Shown: positions 7,603 through 15,740 of the stretch, piece after piece
How positions within the stretch are numbered: the first letter of the stretch is position 1
Layout: each line of letters starts with the position of its first letter
Source of the DNA: Arthrobacter pullicola
GTDB taxonomy: Bacteria; Actinomycetota; Actinomycetes; Actinomycetales; Micrococcaceae
Direction: 5' to 3'
DNA length: 33,996 nt
Assembly: GCF_014836875.1 (NCBI RefSeq)
Contig: NZ_JACSQC010000011.1
Coordinates: 1-33,996, forward strand
The notes under the pieces: model-generated
Told to the model about the DNA's origin: nothing
The model's database searches: none
What the model saw: only the letters and a program-made list of their open reading frames with translations
Program-made: the position numbers and the translations under genes

Positions 7603-8337
7603 TCAGTCGGAGTTGGCCCTCAGCGCCTCGGTGAGCTGGCCAGCGGCCCGGCTGACCACCTCCGCGTGGATGCGGCCCGGCTGGCGGGTCAGCCGTTCGA
7701 TCGGCCCGGAGATGGAGATGGCGGCGATAACGCGGCCCGACGGTCCGCGGACCGGCGCGGACACCGACGCTACGCCCGGCTCGCGTTCGCCGAGGCTCTG
7801 CGCCCACCCGCGCCGGCGGACCCCCGCAAGCACGGTGGGAGTGAACCGGGCGTGCTGCAGGCCCTCCAGGAGCCTGTCATGGTCCTCCCACGCCAGGAGC
7901 ACCTGGGCGGCAGAGCCTGCCTTCATGGAGAGCTGGGTGCCCACGGGAATCGTGTCCCGCAGGCCGATGGGACGTTCGGCGGAGGCCACGCAGACGCGCC
8001 ATTCACCCTGCCGCCGGAAGACCTGGGAGCTTTCGCCCGTTGCGTCGCGCAGAGCCAGGAGAACCGGCCCCGCGGAGGCGATCAGCCGGTCCTCACCGGC
8101 GGCCGAGGCCAGCTCCACGAGCCGGCTGCCCAGGACGAACCGTCCCTGGATATCCCGCCCGACCAGCCGGTGGTGCACCAGCGCCAGGGCAAGGCGGTGC
8201 ACCGTGGGCCGTGCCAGTCCGGTGGCGGCAACCAGCTGGGCGAGGGATGTGGGGCCGGCCTCGAGTGCGTCAAGCACCATGGCGGCCTTGTCGATAACGC
8301 CGACACCGCTGGCTCCGACGCCGCTAGAATTGTCCAT
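7603..8337 (-). CDS. ndgR: IclR family regulator, NdgR/LtbR type
   Basis: This 244-residue regulator has an N-terminal winged helix (about residues 14-70, with [19 protein letters not shown] as the helix-turn-helix) and a C-terminal IclR effector domain containing [15 protein letters not shown] and [23 protein letters not shown]. The N terminus [14 protein letters not shown] resembles actinobacterial NdgR. Known orthologues control leucine genes: NdgR in Streptomyces and LtbR in Corynebacterium, which represses leuB and leuCD. The divergent position next to leuCD supports the same job here. The intergenic space holds a near-perfect inverted repeat that may be its operator, placed so that both this gene and leuC could be controlled. 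No Shine-Dalgarno is seen before the ATG, so the transcript may be leaderless. Confidence 0.92.
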   Translation of the reverse strand: MDNSSGVGASGVGVIDKAAMVLDALEAGPTSLAQLVAATGLARPTVHRLALALVHHRLVGRDIQGRFVLGSRLVELASAAGEDRLIASAGPVLLALRDATGESSQVFRRQGEWRVCVASAERPIGLRDTIPVGTQLSMKAGSAAQVLLAWEDHDRLLEGLQHARFTPTVLAGVRRRGWAQSLGEREPGVASVSAPVRGPSGRVIAAISISGPIERLTRQPGRIHAEVVSRAAGQLTEALRANSD

Positions 8338-8342
8338 AGGAT

Positions 8343-8366
8343 GATACTGCCGTCTCAGTATCTGAG
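8343..8366. promoter_or_regulatory. Inverted repeats in the ndgR-leuC gap, putative operator
   Basis: Two overlapping symmetric elements are present: GATACT at 8343-8348 with AGTATC at 8357-8362 (8-base spacer), and CTCAG-TAT-CTGAG at 8354-8366, a perfect 5-3-5 palindrome. They begin 6 bases upstream of the regulator start codon and lie about 115 bases upstream of leuC. Position and symmetry suit a dimeric IclR-type regulator, but the binding is inferred. Confidence 0.5.
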
Positions 8367-8481
8367 ATGCAAATGCGAAAAGTGGCGCCCGAGGCGGGGT
8401 GCTGGTTCTCTTAATTGCATCAGGATTCCGGCTCAGGGCGCACTGCCCGCCGGAGCTATATCAGGCGAGGAGCACATGGTC

Positions 8482-9945
8482 ATGGGAGAGCATGCAGCGG
8501 GCAGAACGCTCGCGGAGAAGGTGTGGGACGGCCACGTGGTCGCCAAGGGCGAGGACGGCGCACCGGATCTCCTCTACATCGATCTCCACCTTGTCCATGA
8601 GGTCACCTCGCCGCAGGCCTTTGAGGGGCTGCGCCTGGCCGGACGCAAGCTGCGGCGCCCGGACCTGACCATTGCCACCGAAGACCACAACACGCCCACC
8701 CTGGCGATCGACAAGCCGATCGCCGATCCGGTGAGCCGGACACAGATTGAAACCCTGCGGGCCAACTGCGCCGAGTTCGGGGTGCGGCTGCACCCGCTGG
8801 GTGACGCTGAGCAGGGGATCGTGCACGTGGTCGGGCCGCAGCTGGGCCTGACCCAGCCCGGCCTCACCGTGGTGTGCGGCGATTCGCACACCTCCACCCA
8901 CGGCGCCTTCGGTGCCCTGGCCATGGGCATCGGAACCTCCGAGGTCGAGCACGTGATGGCCACGCAGACGCTGTCCCTGAAGCCGTTCAAGACCATGGCC
9001 ATCAATGTGGAAGGCACCCTGCGCCCGGGCGTCACGTCCAAGGACATCATCCTGGCGGTCATCGCGAAGATCGGCACCGGCGGCGGCCAGGGCTACGTCC
9101 TGGAATACCGCGGCTCGGCCATCCGGGCGCTGTCCATGGAAGCACGCATGACCATCTGCAACATGTCCATCGAAGCCGGCGCCCGTGCCGGCATGGTGGC
9201 ACCGGATGAAACAACGTTCGCCTACCTCAAGGGCAAGCCGCACGCGCCGCAGGGCGCGGACTGGGATGCCGCCGTCGAGCACTGGAAATCCCTGGTCACC
9301 GATCCGGATGCCGTGTTCGACGCCGAGGTGTTCCTGGATGCCGATGAACTCGAGCCGTTTGTCACCTGGGGAACCAACCCCGGCCAGGGAATCTCGCTCT
9401 CCGGTGCAGTGCCTTCGCCCGAGGACTTCGGGGATGAGAACGCCAAGGCAGCAGCCGAACGTGCCCTGGAGTACATGGACCTGCAGCCCGGCACGCCCAT
9501 GAAGGACATCCGGGTGGACACCGTGTTCCTCGGCTCCTGCACCAACAGCCGGATCGAGGACCTGCGCATCGCCGCGGACATCATCCGCGGCCGGGAGAAG
9601 GACCCGGACATCCGCATGATGGTGGTTCCCGGATCAGCCCGGGTCCGCCTGGAAGCCGAGGCCGAGGGCCTGGACAAGGTGTTCAAGGACTTCGGCGCCG
9701 AATGGCGTTTTGCCGGCTGCTCCATGTGCCTGGGCATGAACCCGGACCAGCTGGAACCGGGGGAGCGCTGCGCCTCCACCTCCAACCGCAACTTTGAAGG
9801 ACGCCAGGGCAAGGGCGGGCGCACCCACCTCGTCTCTCCGGTCGTGGCAGCAGCCACGGCTGTGCGCGGAACGCTGAGCTCGCCGTCGGACCTTGACCCC
9901 CTGCCCGGCGCGGCCGCCGGTACCACCGCCACCGCTGCAGCCTAG
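8482..9945 (+). CDS. leuC: 3-isopropylmalate dehydratase large subunit
   Basis: LeuC with LeuD isomerises 2-isopropylmalate to 3-isopropylmalate in leucine synthesis using a [4Fe-4S] cluster. The protein is about 487 residues. Signatures are [56 protein letters not shown] and [16 protein letters not shown]. The three cluster cysteines are in [11 protein letters not shown] and in [13 protein letters not shown]. The C terminus has the usual [20 protein letters not shown] followed by an Ala/Thr-rich tail. AGGAG at 8468-8472 lies 9 bases before the ATG at 8482 but only 3 before the in-frame ATG at 8476, so 8482 is preferred. leuD starts 9 bases after the stop. Confidence 0.97.
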   Translation: MGEHAAGRTLAEKVWDGHVVAKGEDGAPDLLYIDLHLVHEVTSPQAFEGLRLAGRKLRRPDLTIATEDHNTPTLAIDKPIADPVSRTQIETLRANCAEFGVRLHPLGDAEQGIVHVVGPQLGLTQPGLTVVCGDSHTSTHGAFGALAMGIGTSEVEHVMATQTLSLKPFKTMAINVEGTLRPGVTSKDIILAVIAKIGTGGGQGYVLEYRGSAIRALSMEARMTICNMSIEAGARAGMVAPDETTFAYLKGKPHAPQGADWDAAVEHWKSLVTDPDAVFDAEVFLDADELEPFVTWGTNPGQGISLSGAVPSPEDFGDENAKAAAERALEYMDLQPGTPMKDIRVDTVFLGSCTNSRIEDLRIAADIIRGREKDPDIRMMVVPGSARVRLEAEAEGLDKVFKDFGAEWRFAGCSMCLGMNPDQLEPGERCASTSNRNFEGRQGKGGRTHLVSPVVAAATAVRGTLSSPSDLDPLPGAAAGTTATAAA

Positions 9946-9954
9946 GAGAAGAGA

Positions 9955-10554
9955 ATGGAAAAGATCACCACGCACACCGGCATTGGTGTTCCGCTGCGCC
10001 AGAGCGATGTGGACACTGACCAGATCATCCCCGCTGTGTACCTCAAGCGCATCACGCGGACCGGATTCGAGGACGCCCTCTTCGCCGGGTGGCGGAAGAA
10101 CCCCGAGTTCATCCTGAACCAGGAACCGTACAGCGCCGGATCCGTCCTGGTGGCCGGGCCCGACTTCGGCACCGGATCCTCCCGCGAGCATGCAGTCTGG
10201 GCGCTGAAGGACTACGGCTTCCGGGCCGTCCTGTCCTCCCGCTTCGCAGACATTTTCCGGGGCAACTCCGGCAAGCAGGGCCTGGTGGCCGCGCAGGTCG
10301 CACAGGATGACATTGAGCTCATCTGGAAGGTCCTGGAAAACTCGCCCGGCACCGAAGTAAGCGTTGACCTCCAGGCCCGCACCGTGGTCTGCGGCAGCGT
10401 CACCGCGCCCTTCCAGATTGACGACTACACCCGCTGGCGGCTGCTGGAAGGCCTCGACGACATCGGGCTGACCATGCGCCACGAAGCGGACATCACGGCC
10501 TTTGAAGCCCGCCGTCCCGCCTTCAAGCCGGCCACCCTTCCGGCCCGCACCTAG
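9955..10554 (+). CDS. leuD: 3-isopropylmalate dehydratase small subunit
   Basis: This is the 199-residue swivel-domain partner of LeuC and completes the substrate site of isopropylmalate isomerase. Signatures are [20 protein letters not shown] near the N terminus, [17 protein letters not shown] (residues about 68-84) and [40 protein letters not shown] near the C terminus is also typical. The ATG is preceded by GGAGAAGAG. It lies 9 bases after leuC and forms a two-gene operon with it, closed by a hairpin at 10601-10628. Confidence 0.97.
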   Translation: MEKITTHTGIGVPLRQSDVDTDQIIPAVYLKRITRTGFEDALFAGWRKNPEFILNQEPYSAGSVLVAGPDFGTGSSREHAVWALKDYGFRAVLSSRFADIFRGNSGKQGLVAAQVAQDDIELIWKVLENSPGTEVSVDLQARTVVCGSVTAPFQIDDYTRWRLLEGLDDIGLTMRHEADITAFEARRPAFKPATLPART

Positions 10555-10600
10555 CCAGTCCCGGCGGTATCAGCCCGGCACCGGGCACAGCATGTAACTG

Positions 10601-10628
10601 ATGGGCCTTCCCGCATGGGGAGGCCCAT
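10601..10628 (+). terminator. Hairpin after leuCD
   Basis: ATGGGCCTTCCC (10601-10612) pairs with GGGGAGGCCCAT (10617-10628) over a GCAT loop, with a single G-T wobble. The following bases are only weakly T-rich. It stands between leuD and the murA promoter and probably ends the leuCD transcript. Confidence 0.7.
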
Positions 10629-10715
10629 TGGCTTCCCCCTAAAGCGGCACCGGCTTTTGGCCTCCGGTATGGGCTCCGGCGGCTGGGTTATTTAGGGAAA
10701 GGGCCTGCTTGCTCC

Positions 10716-10721
10716 TATGAT
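10716..10721 (+). promoter_or_regulatory. -10 element TATGAT upstream of murA
   Basis: TATGAT is one base from the consensus TATAAT and lies 56 bases before the murA ATG at 10778. The -35 region is weak. It would start a leader of about 50 bases and drive the murA-plsC-gpsA-ddl run. Confidence 0.5.
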
Positions 10722-10777
10722 TAGGAAGCAGTCTCTAGTGGCCGTGGGGGCAATCCAGACGAAAGAAACAGGTGTTC

Positions 10778-12103
10778 ATGGGTTCCGTTCTAACCATCCG
10801 TGGTGGGGTACCGCTCACAGGAAAAGTACCGGTTCGCGGGGCTAAGAACCTCGTCCCCAAAGCCATGGTGGCAGCTCTGCTGGGCAACAGCCCGTCCCTG
10901 CTGCGGAACGTCCCCGAGATCAAGGACGTCGACGTCGTTACGTCGCTGCTGAAGCTGCACGGAGTTGAGGTCACCAAGGATCCGGTTACCGGAGACCTGC
11001 TGATGGACCCGCAGAACGCCAAGACGGCAGCCTCGCGGGACATCGATGCCCACGCCGGCGACTCCCGCATCCCGATCCTGCTGTGCGGTCCGCTGATGCA
11101 CAGCATTGGCGAAGCGTTCATTCCGGACCTCGGCGGCTGCAAAATCGGTGACCGCCCGATTGACTACCACCTGCAGATGCTGCGCAACTTCGGCGCACTG
11201 GTGGAAAAGCGCCCCGGCGGCATCGCCATTTCCGCGCCCAAGGGCCTCAAGGGCGCCAAGCTGGACCTGCCGTACCCGAGCGTCGGCGCCACCGAACAGG
11301 TGCTGCTGACCGCCGTGCGTGCCGAGGGCATCACCGAACTCAGCGGTGCCGCCGTCGAGCCTGAAATCCTTGACCTGATCGCCGTGCTGCAGAAAATGGG
11401 CGCGATCATCACCGTCCAGACGGACCGCGTGATCCGCATCGAGGGCGTCCCCGAGCTGACCGGTTATAACCACCGGGCCCTTCCGGACCGCAACGAGGCC
11501 GCTTCCTGGGCCTCGGCAGCTCTGGTCACCAAGGGTGACATTTACGTTGAGGGCGCCAACCAGCAGGATCTGACGGCCTTCCTGAACATCTACCGCAAGA
11601 TCGGCGGCGCCTTCGACGTCGACGACGACGGGATCCGGTTCTATCACCCGGGCGGCAAGCTGAATCCGCTGGTCCTCGAGACCGACGTCCACCCCGGCTT
11701 TATGACCGACTGGCAGCAGCCGCTGGTCGTCGCCCTCAGCCAGGCCGAAGGCGTGTCGATTGTGCATGAGACGGTTTACGAGAACCGGTTCGGTTTCACG
11801 GACGCCCTGATCCGCATGGGCGCCAACATCCAGGTGCACCGCGAATGCCTGGGCAGCATCCCCTGCCGTTTCGGGCAGCGCAACTTCCTGCACTCCGCGG
11901 TGATCTCCGGCCCGGTGAAGCTTAAGGGTGCCGAGATCGACATTCCCGACCTGCGCGGCGGCTTCAGCCACCTGATTGCCGCCCTGGCGGCGGAGGGCAC
12001 CTCCCGGGTCACCGGCGTCGAACTCATCAACCGGGGCTACGAGCACTTCCTCGACAAGCTGGAAGGCCTCGGCGCGGACTTTGACGTCGCCGGGGGGAAG
12101 TAG
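10778..12103 (+). CDS. murA: UDP-N-acetylglucosamine 1-carboxyvinyltransferase
   Basis: MurA transfers enolpyruvate from PEP to UDP-GlcNAc, the first committed step of peptidoglycan synthesis. The protein is about 441 residues. It begins VLTIRGGVPLTGKVPVRGAKNLVPKAMVA, with the conserved Lys-Asn pair near the N terminus. The catalytic loop is GGCKIGDRPIDYH, with the nucleophile Cys121, the residue targeted by fosfomycin; since it is Cys and not Asp, sensitivity is expected from the enzyme alone. LDLPYPSVGATEQVLLTAV and the C-terminal DLRGGFSHLIAALAAEGTS are family segments. The ATG at 10778 fits family starts; a GTG at 10772 would add two residues. The stop codon TAG is also the first half of the plsC promoter hexamer. 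Confidence 0.97.
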   Translation: MGSVLTIRGGVPLTGKVPVRGAKNLVPKAMVAALLGNSPSLLRNVPEIKDVDVVTSLLKLHGVEVTKDPVTGDLLMDPQNAKTAASRDIDAHAGDSRIPILLCGPLMHSIGEAFIPDLGGCKIGDRPIDYHLQMLRNFGALVEKRPGGIAISAPKGLKGAKLDLPYPSVGATEQVLLTAVRAEGITELSGAAVEPEILDLIAVLQKMGAIITVQTDRVIRIEGVPELTGYNHRALPDRNEAASWASAALVTKGDIYVEGANQQDLTAFLNIYRKIGGAFDVDDDGIRFYHPGGKLNPLVLETDVHPGFMTDWQQPLVVALSQAEGVSIVHETVYENRFGFTDALIRMGANIQVHRECLGSIPCRFGQRNFLHSAVISGPVKLKGAEIDIPDLRGGFSHLIAALAAEGTSRVTGVELINRGYEHFLDKLEGLGADFDVAGGK

Positions 12104-12106
12104 GCT
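12101..12106 (+). promoter_or_regulatory. -10 hexamer TAGGCT overlapping the murA stop
   Basis: TAGGCT shares its first three bases with the murA stop codon and is followed by 7 bases and the plsC ATG at 12114, the same layout as at 1090. TTGACG stands upstream at 12081-12086, but the 14-base spacer is short. An internal leaderless promoter would uncouple plsC-gpsA-ddl from murA. Confidence 0.45.
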
Positions 12107-12113
12107 CTGAACC

Positions 12114-12872
12114 ATGGGCGAATCGGCTAAGTCACGCATCACGTTTACCATCCTGGCTTCGGTGGTCCGGCCGGCGATGAACCTGATGATGGGACGGCGC
12201 TGGGAAGGCATGGAAAATCTGCCCAAGGGGCGAGGTTTTATTGCCTGCGCCAACCACGTGACCGAGATCGATCCGCTGGTGGTGGGCCACTTCTTCTACA
12301 GCCAGGGCATCCTGCCGCGTTACCTTGCCAAGGCTTCGCTCTTTAAGGTCCCGGTCCTTGGCCCGGCCCTGCGGGCCACCAAGCAGGTGCCGGTGACCCG
12401 GGGCGGGGCTGGCGCGGCCGCTTCGCTGGCGGGCGCCCAGTCGGTGATCGACGCCGACGGCGCGCTGATCGTCTACCCTGAGGGCACGCTCACCCGGGAT
12501 CCTGATCTGTGGCCGATGAAGGGCCGGACAGGCGCGGCGCGCCTCGCCCTGCAGACCGGCGCACCGGTTCTCCCGGTGGCGCAGTGGGGCGCGCAGGACG
12601 TGCTCCCGCGGTACGGCAAAATGCTGCATCTCTTTCCGCGCAAGCGTGTGCGGGTGCTGGTGGGACCTCCGGTGGACCTCTCAGACCTGCGCGGGGTGCC
12701 GCTGACCAAGTCAGTGCTCGATGAAGCTACGGAGCGGATCATGGCAGAGCTGACGGACCTCGTCGCGTCCCTCCGGGGAGAGAAGGCCCCGGCGGAACGC
12801 TGGGACCCGGCCGCGAAGGGACAGAAATCCGTCGGCCGCGGCTATGACGGGGAATCGGAGAAGACAAAGTGA
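12114..12872 (+). CDS. plsC: 1-acylglycerol-3-phosphate acyltransferase
   Basis: This 252-residue membrane-associated acyltransferase is predicted to add the second acyl chain to lysophosphatidic acid. The catalytic HX4D motif is NHVTEIDPL (His48, Asp53). The substrate-binding block is VYPEGT, with PEGT at residues 122-125. A preceding VPVTRGG segment is also family-typical. The N terminus (residues about 8-28) is hydrophobic enough to be a membrane anchor. The C-terminal tail beyond residue 220 is charged and variable. It starts 10 bases after murA and overlaps gpsA by 4 bases (GTGA), so PlsC and GpsA, two glycerophosphate pathway enzymes, are translationally coupled. Acceptor specificity is not proven by sequence. 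Confidence 0.93.
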   Translation: MGESAKSRITFTILASVVRPAMNLMMGRRWEGMENLPKGRGFIACANHVTEIDPLVVGHFFYSQGILPRYLAKASLFKVPVLGPALRATKQVPVTRGGAGAAASLAGAQSVIDADGALIVYPEGTLTRDPDLWPMKGRTGAARLALQTGAPVLPVAQWGAQDVLPRYGKMLHLFPRKRVRVLVGPPVDLSDLRGVPLTKSVLDEATERIMAELTDLVASLRGEKAPAERWDPAAKGQKSVGRGYDGESEKTK

Positions 12873-13906
12873 ACATCCCGCACGCCAGTGCCATAGCAGT
12901 CCTCGGAGCCGGAAGCTGGGGGACCACGTTTGCCAAGGTCGCCGCGGACGCCGGCGCTTCCCGCGGCACGGACGTCCGTGTCTGGGCCCGCCGCGCAGAC
13001 GCGGCCGAGGAGATCAACACCACGCACCGCAACACCCGTTACCTGGGGGATATTGCCCTCCCGGCGAACCTGCGGGCCAGCGACGACGCCGCTGTTGTCC
13101 TGGCCGGCGCCCAGTTGGTGGTGCTGGCTGTGCCTGCACAGACGCTGCGGGCGCAGCTGCGGGAATTCAAGCACCTGGTCCCGAAGGACGCCGTCATCCT
13201 CTCCCTGATGAAGGGCCTGGAGGTCGGGACAGACGCGCGGATGAGCCAGGTCATCGCCGAAGAACTCGACTGGCCGCAGGAGAGGATCGCCGTCCTGTCC
13301 GGACCGAACCTGGCCATGGAAATTGCCCGCGAAGAACCCACGGCCTCCGTCGTGGCCTGTTCCGACCTGGCAACGGCTGGCTGGATCGCTTCTGCCTGCA
13401 CCGCGCCCTACTTCCGGCCGTACACCAACACCGACGTGACCGGCACCGAAATCGGCGGGATCGTCAAGAACGTTATTGCCCTGGCCGTCGGCATCTGTGA
13501 GGGCAAGCAAATGGGGGACAACACCAAGGCCTCCGTGATGACCCGCGGGCTCGCTGAAACCACCCGTCTGGCCGTGGCTCTGGGCGGCAAGACGGAAACC
13601 CTGTTCGGGCTCTCCGGCATGGGCGACCTCATCGCCACCTGTTCCTCATCCCTGTCCCGGAACCACACCGCCGGACGCCTGCTGGCCCAGGGCCTGTCCC
13701 TGGACGAGGTCACCGAGGCCATGCAGCAGACCGCCGAAGGCATTAAGTCCGCGCAGGCCGTGCTGGACCGCGCCCAGCAACTCGGCGTCTACATGCCGAT
13801 TACGGAGAACGTCGTTGCAGTGCTGCAGGGCACCATCTCCGTAGACGAACTGGGTCCGCGCCTGCTGGCCCGCGAACTCAAAGCCGAAGGTGTGCACGCC
13901 CCGTGA
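12869..13906 (+). CDS. gpsA: Glycerol-3-phosphate dehydrogenase [NAD(P)+]
   Basis: GpsA reduces dihydroxyacetone phosphate to sn-glycerol 3-phosphate, the backbone for phospholipids (and for any glycerol phosphate wall polymer). The protein is 345 residues. The Rossmann motif is IAVLGAGSWGTTFAKV at the N terminus. RNTRYLGDIALPANLRAS, LSGPNLAMEIAREEPT, and GTEIGGIVKNVIALAVGICEG, which holds a catalytic Lys, follow. GLSGMGDLIATCSSSLSRNH is the C-terminal signature. The GTG start overlaps the plsC stop, and the gene overlaps ddl by 4 bases (GTGA). Length and motifs are normal, so it is complete and functional. Confidence 0.97.
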   Translation: MNIPHASAIAVLGAGSWGTTFAKVAADAGASRGTDVRVWARRADAAEEINTTHRNTRYLGDIALPANLRASDDAAVVLAGAQLVVLAVPAQTLRAQLREFKHLVPKDAVILSLMKGLEVGTDARMSQVIAEELDWPQERIAVLSGPNLAMEIAREEPTASVVACSDLATAGWIASACTAPYFRPYTNTDVTGTEIGGIVKNVIALAVGICEGKQMGDNTKASVMTRGLAETTRLAVALGGKTETLFGLSGMGDLIATCSSSLSRNHTAGRLLAQGLSLDEVTEAMQQTAEGIKSAQAVLDRAQQLGVYMPITENVVAVLQGTISVDELGPRLLARELKAEGVHAP

Positions 13907-15048
13907 CGATGGAACCCATGACTCCCGCTGCCAACGCTGACGCCCGGCCGCGGGTGGCAGTGCTCTTCGGCGGACGGTCCAGCGAGCACTCCGTCAGCTG
14001 CGTGACGGCCGCGGGTGTGCTTGAAGCGATTGACCACTCCAAGTACGACGTCGTCCCGATCGGGATCGCGCGCAACGGCCAGTGGACGCTGGTCTCCGCC
14101 GACCCCGCACAGTGGTCCCTGCGCGCCGCAACCCTGCCGGAAGTGGAGCCCGGCGAAGAGTCGGTCGTTCTCTCGACGCGGGGCAGCTCCCGTGAGCTGG
14201 TCTCCCATGCCCCGGGCGGTTTGCCGCGCACACTCGGCCGGATCGACGTCGTCCTCCCGCTCCTGCACGGTCCCTTCGGCGAGGACGGCACGCTGCAGGG
14301 CCTACTGGAGATGGCCGACATCCGCTACGTGGGCGCCGGCGTCCTGGCGTCAGCCGTGGGGATGGACAAGCACTACATGAAGGTGGTCTTCGAGGCCGCC
14401 GGGCTGTCGGTTGGCCCCTATGAGGTCATCACCGACCGCCAGTGGAACCGGGACAGCGAAGCCTGCCTGGCACGCGCTGCCGGCCTGCAGTTCCCGGTCT
14501 TCGTGAAGCCGGCACGCGCCGGTTCCTCCATGGGAATCACCCGGGTCACCAGCGAAGCAGGGCTGCGCGAGGCAATCGAGGCCGCCCGCCAGCACGATCC
14601 GAAGGTGGTTGTTGAGGCCGGCATCAACGGCCGGGAGATCGAAGTGGCGGTCCTGCAGGGGCGCGGCAACGATGACCCGCGGACCAGCCAACCCGGAGAA
14701 GTGGCCGTGCGCGACGGCGGCCACGAATGGTACGACTTTGAGGCCAAGTACGTTGACGGCGCTGCGGCGGACCTCAGCTGCCCGGCGGACCTGCCGGACG
14801 ATGTGACCTCCAGGGTCCGCGAGCTGGCTGCGGTGGCGTTCGACGCCGTGGGTGCGGAAGGACTGTCCCGCGTCGACTTTTTCTACACACCGGACGGCGA
14901 ACTGGTGATCAATGAGATCAACACCATGCCCGGGTTCACCCCCATCAGCATGTACCCGCAGATGTGGGCGAAATCCGGCCTGCCGTACACGGAGCTGATC
15001 GATGAACTGATCACCCTGGCGCTGGAGCGCCGCACCGGCCTTCGCTAG
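13903..15048 (+). CDS. ddl: D-alanine--D-alanine ligase
   Basis: Ddl joins two D-alanines with ATP for the peptidoglycan stem peptide. The protein is 381 residues from the GTG overlapping the gpsA stop; an ATG at 13909 is a close alternative. Segments seen are RVAVLFGGRSSEHSVSCVTA, LPLLHGPFGEDGTLQG, YVGAGVLASAVGMDKHYMK, FVKPARAGSSMGITRV, and RVDFFYTPDGELVINEINTM ending in PGFTPISMYPQMW, which include the ATP-grasp lysines and the metal ligands near the end. GR(S)SEHSVS and the AGSSMG loop are Ddl hallmarks. The run murA-plsC-gpsA-ddl puts wall and membrane precursor synthesis under common control. Confidence 0.97.
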   Translation: MTMEPMTPAANADARPRVAVLFGGRSSEHSVSCVTAAGVLEAIDHSKYDVVPIGIARNGQWTLVSADPAQWSLRAATLPEVEPGEESVVLSTRGSSRELVSHAPGGLPRTLGRIDVVLPLLHGPFGEDGTLQGLLEMADIRYVGAGVLASAVGMDKHYMKVVFEAAGLSVGPYEVITDRQWNRDSEACLARAAGLQFPVFVKPARAGSSMGITRVTSEAGLREAIEAARQHDPKVVVEAGINGREIEVAVLQGRGNDDPRTSQPGEVAVRDGGHEWYDFEAKYVDGAAADLSCPADLPDDVTSRVRELAAVAFDAVGAEGLSRVDFFYTPDGELVINEINTMPGFTPISMYPQMWAKSGLPYTELIDELITLALERRTGLR

Positions 15049-15069
15049 GTTGCGGACCGCCGGCTTTCT

Positions 15070-15119
15070 TTAGCCTGTGCCGCACCGGCCTTCGTTAGCC
15101 TGTGCCGCGCCGGCGGCAG
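15070..15119 (+). repeat. Diverged 25-bp tandem repeat after ddl
   Basis: The units at 15070-15094 and 15095-15119 both begin TTAGCCTGTGCCGC, then differ by a few bases. The first unit also repeats the last 20 bases of ddl with its stop (15029-15048 against 15079-15098, one mismatch), so the tail of ddl seems to have been copied into the spacer. Confidence 0.75.
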
Positions 15120-15160
15120 CCGGGACTGGACCGGATGGCCTGCTGAACCGCGGAACGTGC

Positions 15161-15634
15161 CTATCCGGGCAGTTCGACGTCCTTGGTGCTGAGGCATTCG
15201 CGGGTCTGGTCGATCCGGGAGACGGCGTTTTCCAGTTCCACCAGCACGGTGGAGGAGGCGACCTGATTGGTGTCGAAGAGGACTTCAATGGCCGGATCAC
15301 GGCCGTAGGTCGTGGCCGTCCACAGGCTTCCTTCTTCACGCAGCACCCAGTCGATGCCGTTAACCGTGGCACAGGCATCGGTGGTGGGGCCGGGAACCGG
15401 AACACCGCAGCGCAGGATGATCTGGGACGGGCTGCCCCATGCCGCCGTCGCCTGGCTGCTGGTCTCCCGCTGCTGGGATCCCGCCAGATCCTCGGGGACA
15501 GCAACCAACACTGACGCGCAATCAGGGTTGGCCGCATCCGCGGCGGCGTCGACGTCGGCGACGGGGGTGCAGCCGGTCAGGGCGGCGGCAAGGACAAGTG
15601 AGCCGGCGGAAACGGCTGCCGGAAAGAACTTCAT
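15161..15634 (-). CDS. DUF3515 lipoprotein
   Basis: This 157-residue secreted lipoprotein of unknown function starts MKFFPAAVSAGSLVLAAALTGC: a signal peptide with lipobox LTGC, lipidated Cys22. The mature part is small, soluble and has several cysteines (NPDCASV, LRCGVP, DACATVNG, RECLS), which may form disulphides. DUF3515 assignment rests on these features, the size and the position after ddl, where the family is usually found in Actinobacteria. The upstream frame to 15805 is rejected because the signal peptide begins only at 15634. A TACCCT hexamer lies 6 bases before the ATG on the minus strand. The usual neighbour thiL is missing here. Confidence 0.88.
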   Translation of the reverse strand: MKFFPAAVSAGSLVLAAALTGCTPVADVDAAADAANPDCASVLVAVPEDLAGSQQRETSSQATAAWGSPSQIILRCGVPVPGPTTDACATVNGIDWVLREEGSLWTATTYGRDPAIEVLFDTNQVASSTVLVELENAVSRIDQTRECLSTKDVELPG

Positions 15635-15647
15635 ACCCCTAGGGTAT
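15633..15647. promoter_or_regulatory. -10 hexamer and palindrome at the DUF3515 start
   Basis: On the minus strand TACCCT (15641-15646) is followed by 6 bases and the ATG at 15634, a leaderless layout. The same place holds a 6-3-6 palindrome, ATACCC-CTA-GGGTAT, which covers the promoter and the start codon and could be an operator. Confidence 0.4.
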
Positions 15648-15694
15648 CCGGCGCGCCGGTCCCGGTCGGAATCGGTCGATTCAGGCGGTGCCGG

Positions 15695-15700
15695 TAAACT
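15695..15700 (+). promoter_or_regulatory. -10 hexamer TAAACT upstream of the LCP gene
   Basis: TAAACT lies 40 bases before the GTG at 15741 and would give a leader of about 33 bases with AGGA (15729-15732) as ribosome binding site. No convincing -35 is seen. Confidence 0.4.
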
Positions 15701-15740
15701 CGGACCGCAGCCCGACCTCCCGGACCCTAGGACTACTAAC

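Noticed and set aside
8399-8416. Codon run V-L-V-L-L-I upstream of leuC, as in a leucine attenuator leader peptide
   Set aside because: The frame has no stop before leuC and runs on to 8668 inside it, and I see no terminator/antiterminator pair. A chance run is more likely.
7666-8475. Open frame upstream extension of leuC
   Set aside because: It is antisense to the regulator gene, and homology to LeuC begins only at 8482.
10790-12253. 487-residue minus-strand open frame opposite murA
   Set aside because: It is the mirror of murA codons, with no motif, promoter or ribosome site.
15312-15740. N-terminal extension of the LCP frame
   Set aside because: It is antisense to the DUF3515 lipoprotein, and the LCP membrane anchor begins after 15741.
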